Shown here: positions 7,295 through 7,946 of the stretch, one piece after another
Position numbering within the stretch: the stretch's first letter is position 1
Layout: every line of letters starts with the position of its first letter
NCBI GenBank assembly: GCA_027346925.1
Contig: DAIERH010000100.1
Location: forward strand, 1-7,946
Direction: 5' to 3'
Source of the DNA: Geobacter sp.
GTDB lineage: Bacteria > Desulfobacterota > Desulfuromonadia > Geobacterales > Pseudopelobacteraceae
DNA: 7,946 bases
The notes under the pieces: generated by a model
The model's database searches: none
Seen by the model: the letters and a program-made list of their open reading frames with translations, nothing else
Told to the model about the DNA's origin: nothing
Translations under genes and position numbers: made by a program

Positions 7295-7946
7295 GTCACC
7301 ACCGCCTTCTTCACCAGCCTGAGAACGATGGCGGCAACGCCGGCCAGCACCGGAAAAAAGAACAGCGCCACCGCCACCCCCTGGGCCAGATCGCCCCCCT
7401 GGATGGTTTTCAGGAAGGCCAGGCTTGCCAGGACCTGTGTGGCATTGGGCGGAGGACCCCCCTTGGTGAGTATCCATACCACGGTCATGTCGGTGAAGGT
7501 GAAGAATACGGCAAAAAGCACCGTCACCCCGATCACCGGGAACAGCAGGGGCAGGGTGATGTGGAAGAGCCGCCGGAAATAGCCTGCGCCATCTATCTGG
7601 GCCGCCTCGACCACCTCGCGGGGAATGGAGTTTATCCCCGCGATCAGTATGACCGTCGAAGGGGAAGCAGGCGCCAGACGTGCACCAGGATGACCGCAGC
7701 CATGGCCAGTCCCGGCCTGGCAAGCCAGTAGAGGTTGCTCATGGGACCCAGGAGATCGCCCGGTTTCCCAAACAGGCCTACCTTCCTCAGAAACCAATCG
7801 AACGGGCTGAAGACGGAATCCATGAACCAGAGGAAACCGATGGCCCCCAAGGCAATAGGGGTGGTCCAGGGAAGCATGAGCAGGAACCTGGCGACCCATT
7901 TGCCCGGAAACTCGCGTATCAGGAGTTCGGCAAGAATGTGGGCCAG
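7291..7946 (-). pseudogene. Carbohydrate ABC transporter permease, MalF-like: partial and frameshifted
   Basis: The N-terminal part, entering from the right edge, reads in one frame ('ELLIREFPGKW', then 'MLPWTTPIALGAIGFLW' to 'VHVWRLLP') and meets a stop at 7644-7646. The C-terminal part reads in the next frame ('STVILIAGINSIPREVVEAAQIDGAG' to the TGA at 7291). Together they make a normal MalF-type permease, with the EAA loop 'EVVEAAQIDGAGYFRRLF' followed by 'TLP'. The break lies at about 7655-7668, in a run of four C on the coding strand (7661-7664). Adding one base there, for example a fifth C or a third T, joins the frames as 'LLP-x-STVIL'. Either a real one-base deletion or a homopolymer sequencing error would explain it. 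The good conservation on both sides and the intact, translationally overlapping partner favour an error or a recent event. The start codon is outside the window. Confidence 0.85.

Overview
The window is about 7.9 kb of bacterial DNA in which every supported gene lies on the minus strand, so it reads from right to left. It combines a sigma-54 (NtrC-type) response regulator, a hybrid kinase with a CxxCH heme-binding sensor, a single-domain bacteriohemerythrin, a TauE/SafE-type permease and a DUF2288 protein. Together these suggest an anaerobic or microaerophilic deltaproteobacterium of the Geobacter/Desulfuromonadales kind. That placement is inferred from gene content; no marker gene is present.

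Layout in the direction of transcription. (1) 7946-6440: two carbohydrate-type ABC permeases (MalF-like then MalG-like) with a 4-bp ATGA overlap. The MalF-like gene runs off the window and is frameshifted near 7660. (2) 6237-4873: an NtrC-family sigma-54 activator with a ~200-bp leader. (3) 4872-4632: a 241-bp regulatory region with a near-consensus sigma-54 promoter (4737-4752), a possible IHF site and two tandem 17-bp dyads (4805-4841). (4) 4631-4212: a hemerythrin whose first iron-ligand His is Asn. (5) 4211-3884: a 328-bp gene-free region with a second, weaker sigma-54 promoter (3979-3994) and again two tandem 17-bp dyads (4057-4092). (6) 3883-3551: an unrecognised 110-aa protein. (7) 3432-1351: the heme-type hybrid histidine kinase. 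(8) 1338-535: a TSUP permease. (9) 421-98: a DUF2288 protein, followed by a hairpin terminator at 33-59.

The main result is regulatory. Both sigma-54-like promoters have, at typical enhancer distance, a pair of dyads of the form TGTnCC-N5-GGnACA, which is the 17-bp geometry of NtrC-type enhancer sites. Centre-to-centre spacing is 20 and 19 bp, and the two arrays differ by about 10 bp (one helical turn) in distance from the -24 element. The simplest model is that the activator encoded at 6237-4873 binds these sites and drives both the hemerythrin gene and the operon from the 110-aa protein to DUF2288. That operon includes the heme-sensor kinase, a possible partner of the activator, which would make a redox/gas-responsive circuit with feedback. 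The sequence elements are directly visible; the protein-DNA and kinase-regulator pairings are inference.
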